Source: Nocardioides sp. Root190 (GTDB lineage Bacteria; Actinomycetota; Actinomycetes; Propionibacteriales; Nocardioidaceae). Taken from it: a stretch of 64,000 nt of DNA. The position numbers and the translations under genes are program-made. The DNA lies in the NCBI RefSeq assembly GCF_001428565.1, contig NZ_LMIA01000007.1, positions 1-64,000 on the forward strand. The letters are read 5' to 3'. This document shows positions 49,594-56,744 of the stretch, piece after piece (the first letter of the stretch is position 1; each line of letters starts with the position of its first letter). The notes under the pieces are model-generated. The model worked only from the letters and a program-made list of their open reading frames with translations. It did no database searches and was not told the DNA's origin.

Positions 49594-49632
49594 CAGGACG
49601 GCCGCCCGGGGGATCCCCGGACGGCCGTCCTG
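49594..49632. terminator. bidirectional hairpin terminator
   Basis: CAGGACGGCCG and CGGCCGTCCTG (outer 11 bp) plus CCGGGG/CCCCGG (inner 6 bp), with one C-A mismatch, form a long stem between the convergent tetR and 198-aa genes. No pronounced U-run. Confidence 0.7.
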
Positions 49633-49654
49633 TTGCTGGGTGCAGCGCCGCTGG

Positions 49655-50251
49655 TCAGCGGGTACGGCTGGCGACCCGCTGGCGGGCCAGGAGCGAGCCC
49701 GCCGCGACGACGAGACCTCCACCGGCCAGCACCCAGGTCAGGGTGAGCTCCTGCTCGTCGGCCGAGGCGACCGGGCCGACACCGGCGTCGATGCGGTTCG
49801 GGACCTGGACGTCGAGGATGCCGTTGACGTCGCCGGCGTTGCCGCCGTTCTTCCCGCCCTTGTCGGACTTGTCGCCCTTGTCGCCCTTGTCGCCGCCCTT
49901 GTCGGCCGGGACGTCGTCACCGGGCACGTCCTCGGGGCCGTCACCCGGCTCCGGGATGGCCAGGTCGTCCGGGCCGTCGGGCTGCGGGTCCTCGTCGTCC
50001 TCGGGGATGCCGATGTCGCCGGGGCCGTCGGGCTGCGGGTCCTCGTCGTCCTCGGGGATGCCGATGTCGCCGGGGCCCTCGGGGCGTGGGTCCTCGTCGT
50101 CACCGGGGACGGCGATGGTGCCGCCGGTGTCCGGCTCGAAGCCGGGGGTCTCGGCGTGGGCCAGGTCGGTGAACCCGCCGAGGGCGATCGCGCTGGCCGC
50201 GAGGGGCGTGGCGATGATCAGGCGGAGGGCGGTGCGGGTGGTGTTCTTCAT
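49655..50251 (-). CDS. repeat-rich, C-terminally anchored surface protein, 198 aa
   Basis: A signal peptide (LRLIIATPLAASAIALGG... AHA), then an acidic low-complexity region with 17-residue repeats (PGDIGIPEDDEDPQPDG, two exact copies plus degenerate ones), a Lys/Gly/Asp run (GGDKGDKGDKSDKGGK), and a C-terminal TM (LTWVLAGGGLVVAAGSLLA) with a basic tail (RQRVASRTR). The segment before the TM contains VPNRIDAGVG, which has the layout of a sorting signal but not LPXTG. AGGAG precedes the ATG. The function is unknown; probably a cell-surface spacer or ion-binding protein. Confidence 0.75.
   Translation of the reverse strand: MKNTTRTALRLIIATPLAASAIALGGFTDLAHAETPGFEPDTGGTIAVPGDDEDPRPEGPGDIGIPEDDEDPQPDGPGDIGIPEDDEDPQPDGPDDLAIPEPGDGPEDVPGDDVPADKGGDKGDKGDKSDKGGKNGGNAGDVNGILDVQVPNRIDAGVGPVASADEQELTLTWVLAGGGLVVAAGSLLARQRVASRTR
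49981..50082. repeat. 51-bp coding tandem repeat
   Basis: Two almost identical 51-bp units (starts 49981 and 50032) encode the 17-residue PGDIGIPEDDEDPQPDG repeat; degenerate units flank them. This is recent in-frame duplication within the 198-aa surface-protein gene. Confidence 0.75.
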
Positions 50252-50374
50252 GATGGTCTCCTGGGGTGATCGGGCGGTGGTGCCCGGTGGCTGCTCTTGT
50301 TGGTGGTAGGAGCAGCCCGCCCAGAGGACCTTGCAGTTTTCCCGGGAACTTTCCCGAAGAGTTCGTCGGGACGC

Positions 50375-51061
50375 TCAGAAGCGCCAGACGAGGATCTCCG
50401 TCGGCACCGACGCGGTGACGTCGTACGACGGCTCGTCGGTGAGGCAGATCGCGTCGCCCGCGGCGAGGGGCTCGGCGAGGGAGAAGCGCAGCAGCGCCCC
50501 GGTGGTGAGGTAGACGTGGGCGCGCTCGGCGGCAGGCAGCGTGAGGACCTCTCCGGCGCCGAGCCGGGCGACCTCGAAGGCCGCCCCCTCCACGCCGACG
50601 GACAGCGGCCCGCCCGGTCCCACGACCCGGACCAGTCCGGCGCCGGGGACGGCCTCGACGCCCGCCGTCGCGTGGGTGGGTTCGCCGGAGGCGTCATCGG
50701 GGGTCAGCCAGACCTGGACGAAGCGCGCCGGCCCGTCGGGTCCGGCGAGCTCGGTGTGGCGGACGCCCGCCCCGGCGCTCAGCACCCCGCACTCACCCGT
50801 GCCCAGCACGGCGCTCGCTCCGGTGCCGTCGGTGTGCACGACGGATCCCGACACGACCCACGTCACGATCTCCAGGCCCTCGTGGGCATGCTCCGCGAAG
50901 CCGTTGCCGCGCCCGAGCAGGTGGTCGTCGTGACACACGATCGGTCCGAAGGACAGCCGCTCGGGGTCGTAGTGCGCCCCGAAGGAGAAGCTGTGGTGGC
51001 TCAGCCGCCCGGCCTCGCGCTCGGTGAACCTGCTCGAACCCCTGCGAATCTCGACTGTCAC
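50375..51061 (-). CDS. pirin-family protein, 228 aa
   Basis: A bicupin fold: HYDPERLSFGPIVCHDDHL and FAEHAHEGLEIVTWVVSGSV give the metal-binding His/Glu set of the N-terminal pirin cupin. Pirins are nuclear cofactors in eukaryotes and quercetinases or metabolic regulators in some bacteria; the role here is unknown. The GTG start at 51061 is 16 bp from the divergent GH1 start. CACAAT on the minus strand lies seven nt upstream, consistent with a leaderless transcript. Confidence 0.92.
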   Translation of the reverse strand: MTVEIRRGSSRFTEREAGRLSHHSFSFGAHYDPERLSFGPIVCHDDHLLGRGNGFAEHAHEGLEIVTWVVSGSVVHTDGTGASAVLGTGECGVLSAGAGVRHTELAGPDGPARFVQVWLTPDDASGEPTHATAGVEAVPGAGLVRVVGPGGPLSVGVEGAAFEVARLGAGEVLTLPAAERAHVYLTTGALLRFSLAEPLAAGDAICLTDEPSYDVTASVPTEILVWRF

Positions 51062-51065
51062 CTGT

Positions 51066-51074
51066 CAGATTGTG
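51066..51074. promoter_or_regulatory. overlapping divergent -10 boxes
   Basis: CAGATT on the plus strand (51066-51071) ends six nt before the GH1 GTG, and CACAAT on the minus strand (51074-51069) ends seven nt before the pirin GTG. The two hexamers share three base pairs, so RNA polymerase could serve only one direction at a time. Inference from position. Confidence 0.35.
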
Positions 51075-51077
51075 CCC

Positions 51078-52445
51078 GTGACCGTCGCCGCACTCGCCAG
51101 GCGGTTCCCCGCCGGCTTCCGGTTCGGCACCGTGACCTCCGCGCCGCAGGTCGAGGGAGCCGCCGATCTCGACGGCCGCGGCCCGAGCGTGTGGGACACC
51201 TGGGCCGCCGTGCCCGGGCGGATCGTCGACGGATCGTCCCCGTCGGTGGCGTGCGACCACGTGCGGAGGTACGCCGAGGACGTGGCCCTGCTCGCCAGGC
51301 TCGGCGCGCCGTCGTACCGGTTCAGCGTGTCGTGGTCGCGGGTGCAGCCGACGGGCTGCGGGCCGGTGAACGCTGCCGGCCTCGGCTTCTACGACCGACT
51401 GGTCGACGAGCTGCTGGCGGCGGGCATCGAGCCGGCGGTGACCCTCCTGCACGCCGACCTGCCGCAGGCCCTCGAGGACGAGGGGGGCTGGATCAACCCC
51501 GACACGGCCCACCGCTTCGGCGAGTACGCCGCCGTGGTCGGTGCCCGACTGGCCGACCGGGTGCCGGACTGGGTGCCGATGAGCGAGCCCGCGGTGACGA
51601 TCATGCGCGGCTACGGCTGGGGCGACCGGGCGCCCGGTCGCCGCCTGCTGTTCGACGCGCTGTGGGCCGCCCACCACGCGCTGCTCGGCCACGGCCTGGC
51701 CGTGAGCGCCCTGCGCGCGGCCGGCGTCCGCCGGGTGGGCTGCGCGAACAACCACGCGCCGATGTGGCCGGCGACCGATGACCCGGCCGACGTGGGTGCG
51801 ACCAAGGTCTTCGACGCGCTGTGGAACGGTCTGTTCCTCGAGCCCGTCCTCCTCGGCCGCTACCCGGCCGACCTGGCGCCGCTGCTCGAGGACGTCGTGC
51901 AGCCGGGCGACCTGGCCACGATCCGGCAGCCGCTCGACTACTACGGCATCAACTACTACAGCCCGGTCCGGGTCGCGGCGGTCCCGGAGGGCGACGCGGA
52001 CGGTGACTCGATGTTCCGCTTCCTCGACGTGCTCGGCCACGAGCGCACCGACAACGGCTGGGCCATCGTTCCCGAGGCGCTGCAGGAGTGGCTGATCATG
52101 ACGCGGGCCCGCTACCGCGCCGCGCTGCCGCCGTTCGTGATCACCGAGGCCGGTGCCGCGCTGGCCGGTTCGGTCGGTGCTGACGGCGTGATCGAGGACC
52201 AGGCCCGCATCGACTACCTGACCTCCCACCTCGAGGCCGTGGCCAACGCGATCGCCGCCGGTGTGGACGTCCAGGGCTTCCACGTCTGGAGCCTGCTCGA
52301 CACCTGGGAGTGGAGTGACGGCTTCCTTCCGCGCTACGGACTCGTCCACGTCGACCACGCGACGCAGGAGCGCCGACCCAAGCGGTCGTTCGAGTGGTAC
52401 TCGGATCTGGTTGCGGCGCACCGCGAGGATCGGGCGATCGGCTGA
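51078..52445 (+). CDS. GH1-family protein with altered active site, 455 aa
   Basis: Overall a family 1 beta-glycosidase (FRFGTVTSAPQVEGA start, YRFSVSWSRVQP, QPLDYYGINYYSPVR), full length. The acid/base Glu170 is present but in MSEP instead of the usual NEP, the HWD motif is HAD (LLHADLPQ), the nucleophile Glu357 is in TEAG rather than TENG, and the aglycone motif is WSLLDTWEWSDGF. Several sugar-binding side chains are therefore missing, while both catalytic carboxylates remain. It is the first of two tandem paralogues. A GTG at 51072 is an alternative start. Confidence 0.88.
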   Translation: MTVAALARRFPAGFRFGTVTSAPQVEGAADLDGRGPSVWDTWAAVPGRIVDGSSPSVACDHVRRYAEDVALLARLGAPSYRFSVSWSRVQPTGCGPVNAAGLGFYDRLVDELLAAGIEPAVTLLHADLPQALEDEGGWINPDTAHRFGEYAAVVGARLADRVPDWVPMSEPAVTIMRGYGWGDRAPGRRLLFDALWAAHHALLGHGLAVSALRAAGVRRVGCANNHAPMWPATDDPADVGATKVFDALWNGLFLEPVLLGRYPADLAPLLEDVVQPGDLATIRQPLDYYGINYYSPVRVAAVPEGDADGDSMFRFLDVLGHERTDNGWAIVPEALQEWLIMTRARYRAALPPFVITEAGAALAGSVGADGVIEDQARIDYLTSHLEAVANAIAAGVDVQGFHVWSLLDTWEWSDGFLPRYGLVHVDHATQERRPKRSFEWYSDLVAAHREDRAIG

Positions 52446-52477
52446 CCTGAGGGCCACCGGCGTGCCAGTCTTCTCCG

Positions 52478-53842
52478 GTGAGGGACAGGGAGAGGGACCT
52501 CGCCGTCAGGCTGCCCGAGGACTTCGTCTTCGGGACCAGTACGGCGGCGTACCAGATCGAGGGAGCGGTCACGGAGGACGGCCGCGGCCCCTCCGTGTGG
52601 GACACCTACACGGCCACGCCGGGACGCGTCGTCGACGGCTCGAGCGGAGCGGTCGCCTGCGACCACTACCACCGCTACCGCGAGGACATCGCCCTGATGG
52701 CCCGGTTGGGGGCGCCCGGCTACCGGTTCTCGATCGCCTGGTCGCGGATCCAGCCCACCGGCTCCGGTCCGGCGAACCAGAAGGGCCTCGACTTCTACGA
52801 CCGGCTGGTCGACGGCCTGCTCGAGGCCGGGATCCGGCCGATGGCCACCTTGTTCCACTGGGACCTCCCGCAGGCGCTGGAGGACGACGGCGGCTGGCTC
52901 AACCGGGTGAGCATCGAGAGGTTCGCCGACTACGCCGCGATCATGGGCAAGCGGCTCGGGGACCGGGTCGCCGACTGGGTGCCGGTCAACGAGCCCAATG
53001 TGGTGACCCTGATGGGCCACGCGGTCGCGATGCACGCGCCGGGCAAGGCGCTGATGTTCGACGCGCTCCCCGTCGGCCACCACCTGCTCGTGGCCCACGG
53101 CCGGGCGGCGATCGAGCTGCGGGCCGCCGGCGCGACCAGCGTGGGCTGCGCCAACAACCACGCGCCGATCTGGCCGGCGAGCGACGACCCCGCCGACGTG
53201 GGTGCGGCCAAGCTCTTCGACTCGATCTGGAACGGCCACTACCTCGAGGGCATGCTCCTGGGCCGCTACTCCGCCGACCTGGAGATGCTCCTGGAGGACC
53301 ACGTCCGCGACGGCGACTTCGCGACGATGCGTCAACCGCTCGACTTCTACGGCATCAACTACTACAACCCGATGCGGATCGGCGCGGGTGACGACGACGC
53401 CGAGCTCCCCTTCGAGTTCCGCGAGGTCCTGGGCCACCCGGTCACCGACTTCGGCTGGCCCGTGGTCCCCGAGGCCCTGCGCGAGTGGCTGATCATGTTC
53501 CGCGCCCGCCTCCGTGCGGCCATCCCGCCGATCGTGATCACCGAGTCCGGCTGCGCCTACAACAACGGCCCGGACGCGGACGGCGTCGTCGACGACCAGG
53601 CGCGGATCGACTACCACGCCGCCCACCTCGCGGCCGTCGCCGAGGCGATCGAGCGCGGCGTCGACGTACGCGGTTACTACGCGTGGTCGCTGATGGACAA
53701 CTTCGAGTGGTCCGAGGGCTACACGCAGCGGTTCGGCTTCGTCCACGTCGACTACGAGACCCAGGTGCGCACCCCCAAGCGCTCCTTCGACTGGTACGCC
53801 GACCTGGTGGCCCGGCACCGCACCGTGGGGCAGATGCCTTAA
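52478..53842 (+). CDS. GH1 beta-glucosidase, 454 aa
   Basis: Hydrolyses beta-linked glucosides in the cytoplasm. FVFGTSTAAYQIEGA carries the N-terminal signature; HWDLPQ, VNEP with acid/base Glu172, ITESG with nucleophile Glu356 and WSLMDNFEWSEGY are intact. No signal peptide. It lies 32 bp behind its diverged paralogue. CAGTCT lies six nt before the GTG. The substrate range (cellobiose, aryl glucosides) cannot be read from sequence, and no sugar transporter is adjacent. Confidence 0.95.
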   Translation: MRDRERDLAVRLPEDFVFGTSTAAYQIEGAVTEDGRGPSVWDTYTATPGRVVDGSSGAVACDHYHRYREDIALMARLGAPGYRFSIAWSRIQPTGSGPANQKGLDFYDRLVDGLLEAGIRPMATLFHWDLPQALEDDGGWLNRVSIERFADYAAIMGKRLGDRVADWVPVNEPNVVTLMGHAVAMHAPGKALMFDALPVGHHLLVAHGRAAIELRAAGATSVGCANNHAPIWPASDDPADVGAAKLFDSIWNGHYLEGMLLGRYSADLEMLLEDHVRDGDFATMRQPLDFYGINYYNPMRIGAGDDDAELPFEFREVLGHPVTDFGWPVVPEALREWLIMFRARLRAAIPPIVITESGCAYNNGPDADGVVDDQARIDYHAAHLAAVAEAIERGVDVRGYYAWSLMDNFEWSEGYTQRFGFVHVDYETQVRTPKRSFDWYADLVARHRTVGQMP

Positions 53843-53851
53843 CCTCGGGGA

Positions 53852-54817
53852 ATGCGTGCCGTCCAGGTCCTCACCACCACCGGTCCCTCCGACATCGTCG
53901 TGGCGGAGGTGGCGGACCCGGTCGCCGGTCCGGACGACCTCCTCATCGAGGTGCACAGCGTCGGGATCTCGTTCCCGGACCTGCTGCTCAGCAAGGGCCA
54001 GTACCAGCTCCGCCCCGAGCCGCCCTTCACGCTGGGCGTCGACTTCGCCGGCGTCGTGGTGTCCGGGCCCGGCTTCGCGCCGGGCCAGCGGGTCACGGCC
54101 GTCGGTGCGTACGGCGGCGGCGCGGAGCTCGCCATCGGCTCTCCGGAGTCGGTCTTCGCGCTGCCCGATGCGATCAGCTTCGACGAGGCCGTCGCGCTGC
54201 CGATGAACTACCTCACCGCTCTCTTCGCGCTCGACGAGCGCGGCAGTCTGCGCGAGGGCGAGACCGTGCTGATCCACGGTGCCGCCGGTGGCGTCGGGAC
54301 CGCGACCATCCAGGTCGCCAAGGCCCTCGGCGCGCGCACCATCGCGGTGGCCAGCACCGAGGAGAAGCGCCAGTTCGCTCTCGACGCGGGTGCCGACGAG
54401 GCCATCGCCATCGAGGGCTTCAAGGACGCCGCCCGCGAGCTCACCGGCGGCAAGGGTGTCGACATCGTCCTGGACGTCGTCGGCGGCTCACTCTTCACCG
54501 ACTCGCTGCGCTCGCTCGGCAGCCAGGGCCGGGTGCTCGTGGTGGGCTTCGCCTCCGGCGAGGGCATCCCCGAGGTCAAGGTCAACCGCCTGCTGCTCAA
54601 CAACACCGACGTCCGCGGTGTCGGCTGGGGCGAGTACGCCTTCTCCCACCCGGGCTACATGCAGCAGCAATGGGCGCAGCTCGTCCCGATGATCGAGGCC
54701 GGCATCGTGAAGCCGCCGGTCGGCAAGGTCTACCCGATCGAGGAGTTCGGCCAGGCCCTCATCGACATGGACGAGCGTGCCGCGCTCGGCAAGTCCGTCG
54801 TACGGATCCGCGACTGA
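53852..54817 (+). CDS. NADPH:quinone reductase-like MDR oxidoreductase, 321 aa
   Basis: A zinc-free medium-chain dehydrogenase/reductase. MRAVQVLTTTGPSDIVVAEV begins the substrate domain; VLIHGAAGGVGTATIQVAKALGA is the NADPH-binding Rossmann motif, and the zinc-ligand cysteines are absent, as in quinone oxidoreductases and enoyl reductases. The length is normal. TAACCT overlaps the GH1 stop and ends six nt before the ATG, indicating its own leaderless promoter. The substrate is unknown. Confidence 0.9.
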   Translation: MRAVQVLTTTGPSDIVVAEVADPVAGPDDLLIEVHSVGISFPDLLLSKGQYQLRPEPPFTLGVDFAGVVVSGPGFAPGQRVTAVGAYGGGAELAIGSPESVFALPDAISFDEAVALPMNYLTALFALDERGSLREGETVLIHGAAGGVGTATIQVAKALGARTIAVASTEEKRQFALDAGADEAIAIEGFKDAARELTGGKGVDIVLDVVGGSLFTDSLRSLGSQGRVLVVGFASGEGIPEVKVNRLLLNNTDVRGVGWGEYAFSHPGYMQQQWAQLVPMIEAGIVKPPVGKVYPIEEFGQALIDMDERAALGKSVVRIRD

Positions 54818-54820
54818 GCC

Positions 54821-55363
54821 TCAGCGTCGGGCCAGGTCCACGGTCCACCAGCGACGCCCGTCGCTGTTGGCGGTGACGCCGGTCCCGACGTGCCGGAACC
54901 GGCAGTCGACCAGCAGCGCGCGGTGCCGGGGGCTGTTCATCCACATGCGCAGGGCGTCGGCGGGCTGCCGGGCGCCGGTGGCGAGCACCTCGCCGAGCAT
55001 CGTGGCGCCGGTGTAGCCCGCTCTGCGCACCCTGGTGGACAGGGTCGCCTCCCCGGCGAGCTGGTGACGCAGCTGCTTCCGGCTCGCCATCAGGTTGCTG
55101 TGGCGGCGCGCCGCGAGGTGCAGGGTGCTGACGTTGGTCAGCGCCCGGCAGCCCCTGCGCACCCGCATCGTGTTGATCGCCTTGATGACCCCGGTCTCGA
55201 GCAGCACCTGGGTGCTGACCGCCCGCTCCGGCACGGTGGTCGCCGCGACCGGGACGGCCCTGACGGTGGGAGCGACCGCTGCCGCAGCAGGCGGTGCGGT
55301 CAACAGGCCGACCAGCAGGGCACCGGGAAGCAGTCCGAGGAGAGCGCGCACGGGCAACATCAT
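54821..55363 (-). CDS. CAP-domain (SCP/PR1) secreted protein 1, divergent, 180 aa
   Basis: A signal peptide (ALLGLLPGALLVGLLTAPPAAAA) and a CAP fold (~55-178). The first active-site-like His is kept (AARRHSNLMA), but the GEN motif reads LGEVLA and the usual GHR-N-IL reads SPRHRALLV, so the metal-site geometry has drifted from its two neighbours. CAP proteins bind lipids or act on cell-wall material; the role in bacteria is mostly unknown. A second ATG at 55360 is possible. It is the last of three tandem paralogues. Confidence 0.85.
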   Translation of the reverse strand: MMLPVRALLGLLPGALLVGLLTAPPAAAAVAPTVRAVPVAATTVPERAVSTQVLLETGVIKAINTMRVRRGCRALTNVSTLHLAARRHSNLMASRKQLRHQLAGEATLSTRVRRAGYTGATMLGEVLATGARQPADALRMWMNSPRHRALLVDCRFRHVGTGVTANSDGRRWWTVDLARR

Positions 55364-55401
55364 GGTGGACCTGTCAACCATGCTGCCCGCGCCCGATGTG
55401 A

Positions 55402-55941
55402 TCAGCTCCGGCGACCGAAGTTCTGGGTCCAGTACGGCTTCAGGCCCTTGAAGACGACGCCCACGCCGATGTGGCGCAGCGAGCAGTCCAGGATGTTGCG
55501 ACGGTGGCCGGTGCTGCCCATCCACGCGCGCATCGTCTGCTGCGCGGTGGTGAAGCCGGCGGCGACGTTCTCGGCGATCCTGTTCCAGTTGGTGTAGCCC
55601 GCGGCGGTGATGCGCCGGCCCAGCGTCGGCTCACCCGGCAGCCGGTGCGACATGGTGTTGTAGACCGCCATGTAGCGCGAGTGCTTGCGCGAGGACGCGC
55701 GCAGGTACGAGTTGGACTTGAGCACGGGGCAACCGGCGAGCACGCGACGGGTGTTGACCAGCGCGACCACAGCGTTCTCGAGGACCGAGTTGACGACATA
55801 GGTCGTCGAGGCCGACACCGTCCGTACCGACGTGACGGTGGCCGCCTCTGTCGCTGCTCCGGCCGGCGACACGGCCGTCGGCGCGATGGCGGCGGCGACG
55901 ACGAGCGCGCCGATGACGAAATTGCGGATCCCCCGGTTCAT
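55402..55941 (-). CDS. CAP-domain secreted protein 2, 179 aa
   Basis: A signal peptide (FVIGALVVAAAIAPTAVSPAGA) followed by a complete CAP domain: SSRKHSRYMA, MSHRLPGEPTLGRRITAAGY, IAENVA, GHRRNILDCSLRHIGVGV and a terminal WTQNFGRRS. Two Cys (GCPVL; LDC) may pair. GAGGATCG precedes the ATG. It is most similar to copy 3, and the palindrome CTGGTCA/TGACCAG lies ~60 bp upstream. Confidence 0.9.
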   Translation of the reverse strand: MNRGIRNFVIGALVVAAAIAPTAVSPAGAATEAATVTSVRTVSASTTYVVNSVLENAVVALVNTRRVLAGCPVLKSNSYLRASSRKHSRYMAVYNTMSHRLPGEPTLGRRITAAGYTNWNRIAENVAAGFTTAQQTMRAWMGSTGHRRNILDCSLRHIGVGVVFKGLKPYWTQNFGRRS

Positions 55942-55998
55942 GTGTCGATCCTCAGCCAGCAGTGCGGGCCCCCGCATCGCTACATGAACCGGCGTGAT

Positions 55999-56016
55999 CT
56001 GGTCAGAATTGACCAG
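55999..56016. promoter_or_regulatory. palindrome upstream of CAP gene 2
   Basis: CTGGTCA (55999-56005) and TGACCAG (56010-56016) are perfect arms around GAAT. The position ~60 bp before the ATG suits an operator. The regulator is unknown. Confidence 0.35.
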
Positions 56017-56049
56017 TGTTTCGTCCCGTCCGACCACTTCGCGTGGCCT

Positions 56050-56077
56050 CGTCGCCGGAACCGGTGACACGGCGACG
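56050..56077. terminator. hairpin downstream of CAP gene 3
   Basis: CGTCGCCG (56050-56057) and CGGCGACG (56070-56077) form an 8-bp stem with a 12-nt loop, 18 bp past the stop of CAP gene 3 on the minus strand. No U-run. Confidence 0.4.
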
Positions 56078-56094
56078 AATCGCCTCGGATCGAT

Positions 56095-56643
56095 TCAGCG
56101 GCGGCCGAAGTTCTGGGTCCACCACAGCTGCCCGCCCTGGAGGGCGACGCCGACGCCGATGTGGCGCAGCTTGCAGTTGAGGATGTTGCGGCGGTGACCG
56201 GGGCTGGCCATCCACGCCCGCAGGACGGCACTGGGTCCGCTGAAGCCGCGGGCGACGTTCTCGGCGACCAGGTTCCAGTTGGTGTAGCCGGCGCGGGTGA
56301 TCCGCACCGTGAAGCGCGGCTCGCCGGGCAGCTGGTGGGACATCTTGTTCTTCGCCGCCATGGTCACGGTGTGTCCGCGGGCCGACTTGCGCAGGTAGGC
56401 GTTCGACTTCAGCGCAGGGCAGCCGTGGGCACGGCGCTGGACGTTGGTCAGCGAGATGACCTGGTTCTCCAACAGGCTCTGGATCAGCAGACGGGTGGGC
56501 ATCGTGTCCTGCGGTCCGCCGAAGGTCGGCGCCGTCCGGACACTGTGGAGCTGGGTTGCGGCGGGCGCGGCACCGGTGGGTGCGGCGGCGCCGAGCACGA
56601 GGCCCAGGACGACGCTGGGCACGATTGCGATGAGCTTGGCCAT
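56095..56643 (-). CDS. CAP-domain secreted protein 3, 182 aa
   Basis: A signal peptide (LIAIVPSVVLGLVLGAAAPTGA) and a CAP domain closely matching copy 2 (MSHQLPGEP, ITRAGYTNWN, VAENVARGF, GHRRNILNCKLRHIGVGV, WTQNFGRR). Two Cys at the same places. CAGGG precedes the ATG. First of three tandem copies on the minus strand, each with its own spacer of 38-153 bp. Confidence 0.9.
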   Translation of the reverse strand: MAKLIAIVPSVVLGLVLGAAAPTGAAPAATQLHSVRTAPTFGGPQDTMPTRLLIQSLLENQVISLTNVQRRAHGCPALKSNAYLRKSARGHTVTMAAKNKMSHQLPGEPRFTVRITRAGYTNWNLVAENVARGFSGPSAVLRAWMASPGHRRNILNCKLRHIGVGVALQGGQLWWTQNFGRR

Positions 56644-56744
56644 GACGCCCTGATCGGGTCCGGCACCCCGCCCCTGAGTCGACCACCCCGAATTGGGGAC
56701 CCTGGTCCCGGGGTCGGTCACGGTGCTTGTTCTAGGCTCGGCGC

